5,985 bases of DNA from Gammaproteobacteria bacterium (GTDB lineage Bacteria > Pseudomonadota > Gammaproteobacteria > SZUA-140): NCBI GenBank assembly GCA_026994735.1, contig JALWQD010000179.1, forward strand, positions 1 through 5,985, written 5' to 3'. A model generated the notes under the pieces. That model was not told where the DNA came from, did not search any database, and saw nothing but the letters and a program-made list of their open reading frames with translations. Position numbers and translations under genes: made by a program. Positions 5,055-5,985 of this stretch are shown piece after piece. Numbering within the stretch: the stretch's first letter is position 1; each line of letters starts with the position of its first letter.

Positions 5055-5985
5055 ATGAAAAAACGCTTGGTAATGATTGGTAATGGCATGGCGGGCGTGC
5101 GTACGATCGAGGAATTGCTGAAACTGAGCGATGATCTCTACGACATCACGATTTTTGGTGCCGAGCCATTCGGTAACTACAATCGCATCCTGTTGTCACC
5201 GGTGCTTTCCGGAGAACGTACTTTTGAAGATATCATGCTCAATGACCTTGACTGGTATAAAGAGAACGGTCTCAAGCTACACGCCGGCAAGATGGTCAGC
5301 GAAATCAATCGTGCCCGCCGCTTGGTCATTGCCGAAGACGGTATCGAAGAACCTTATGACCGCCTGATCATTGCTACCGGTTCGAATCCATTTATTATTC
5401 CTGTGCCGGGCAGTGGCCTCCCTGGAGTGATTTCTTTTCGTGACATTCATGACGTCAATGCCATGGTTGATGCGGCTGAAAGAAAGGGCCATGCCGTGGT
5501 TATAGGCGGGGGTCTGCTGGGACTGGAAGCAGCTAATGGCCTGATGAAACGGGGCATGGATGTTACGGTCGTCCATTTACTTGACACGCTCATGGAACGT
5601 CAGCTCGACAAGACGGCTGCCGATTTGCTCAAGCAGTCTCTGGAAGCGCGCCAGCTGCGTTTTCTGATGGAGGCTCAGACCGAAGCAATCCTTGGCGATG
5701 AAAAGGTTGCCGGCGTCCGTTTTAAGGATGGCAGCGAGATTCCCGCTGATATTGTTGTCATGGCGGTGGGTATTCGCCCCAATATTGAGCTGGCCGAGAA
5801 AGCCGGTATTTTTTGTGATCGCGGTATTGTCGTCAACGCTACCATGCAAACCTATGACTCGTCGGTCTATGCTATCGGCGAGTGTGTCCAGCATCGTCAG
5901 CAGACCTACGGTCTTGTCGCGCCTTTGTTTGAACAAGCGCGTGTTTGCGCCAATCACCTGGCCAATCTCGGTTATGCCAGCTACA
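5055..5985 (+). CDS. nirB: Assimilatory nitrite reductase NAD(P)H large subunit NirB, N-terminal part
   Basis: NirB, with the small subunit NirD, reduces nitrite to ammonium in the cytoplasm using NAD(P)H, FAD, a 4Fe-4S centre and sirohaem. The first 310 codons are present; the full protein is usually about 800-850 residues, so the iron-sulfur and sirohaem domains lie beyond the edge. The visible part is the FAD/NAD(P)H-binding flavoprotein module: GNGMAG (9-14, FAD dinucleotide site), NYNRILLSPVLSG (41-53, typical of NirB), ATGS (107-110), GGGLLGLEAA (151-160, NAD(P)H site), VGIRPN (238-243) and YAIGEC (272-277). The ATG at 5055 has a GGGG Shine-Dalgarno seven bases upstream, and the FAD motif begins at the expected distance. 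It follows the transporter and kinase/phosphatase genes after a weak terminator and possibly its own nitrogen-controlled promoter. nirD and the assimilatory nitrate reductase gene are expected downstream but not seen. Confidence 0.95.
   Translation, partial: MKKRLVMIGNGMAGVRTIEELLKLSDDLYDITIFGAEPFGNYNRILLSPVLSGERTFEDIMLNDLDWYKENGLKLHAGKMVSEINRARRLVIAEDGIEEPYDRLIIATGSNPFIIPVPGSGLPGVISFRDIHDVNAMVDAAERKGHAVVIGGGLLGLEAANGLMKRGMDVTVVHLLDTLMERQLDKTAADLLKQSLEARQLRFLMEAQTEAILGDEKVAGVRFKDGSEIPADIVVMAVGIRPNIELAEKAGIFCDRGIVVNATMQTYDSSVYAIGECVQHRQQTYGLVAPLFEQARVCANHLANLGYASY

Noticed and set aside
5577..5957. 126-codon open frame on the minus strand
   Set aside because: Antisense to conserved NirB sequence with no protein signature.
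1..5985. CRISPR array, tRNA/rRNA, insertion sequence, phage or toxin-antitoxin genes
   Set aside because: I read both strands for direct repeats, terminal inverted repeats and such gene signatures and found none; the window reads as ordinary chromosomal metabolism.

Overview
The window looks like a nitrate/nitrite assimilation locus from a proteobacterium, most likely a gammaproteobacterium. This rests on family resemblance and gene order: a nitrate/nitrite transporter, a PP2C-kinase fusion and the NirB large subunit run in the same direction. From memory, Pseudomonas nas loci have a similar order. Base composition is moderate, and I cannot name a genus.

Minus-strand unit (1-1160): an HPP-family membrane protein is followed, with a 4-base ATGA overlap, by the N-terminal 140 codons of an NnrS-family protein that runs off the left edge. 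NnrS proteins are linked to nitric oxide stress. Some HPP proteins have been linked to nitrite transport, so this pair plausibly handles nitrite/NO next to the assimilation genes.

Divergent control region (1161-1592): it holds a good NtrC-type dyad (GCAC-N7-GTGC at 1304-1318) and, about 107 bp upstream of the predicted start of transcription, a good sigma-54 promoter (TGGCATG-N4-ATGCT at 1392-1407). This points to nitrogen-limitation control of the rightward genes, with a leader of about 175 nt.

Plus-strand unit 1 (1593-4794): a NarK/NasA-type MFS nitrate/nitrite transporter, then 25 nt later a protein with a PP2C phosphatase domain, a kinase-like domain and a C-terminal membrane anchor. The kinase domain keeps the VAIK lysine, catalytic Asp and DFG, but its glycine-rich loop has no glycines and HRD reads HQD. 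A small terminator-like hairpin follows.

Plus-strand unit 2 (5055 to right edge): the first 310 codons of nirB, the NAD(P)H nitrite reductase large subunit. The 260-nt gap before it holds a very T-rich tract, a second -24 element identical to the first with an imperfect -12, and an NtrC half-site. Together the rightward genes would import nitrate/nitrite and reduce nitrite to ammonium in the cytoplasm. The phosphatase/kinase is the least understood part and the best candidate for an undescribed regulatory layer.
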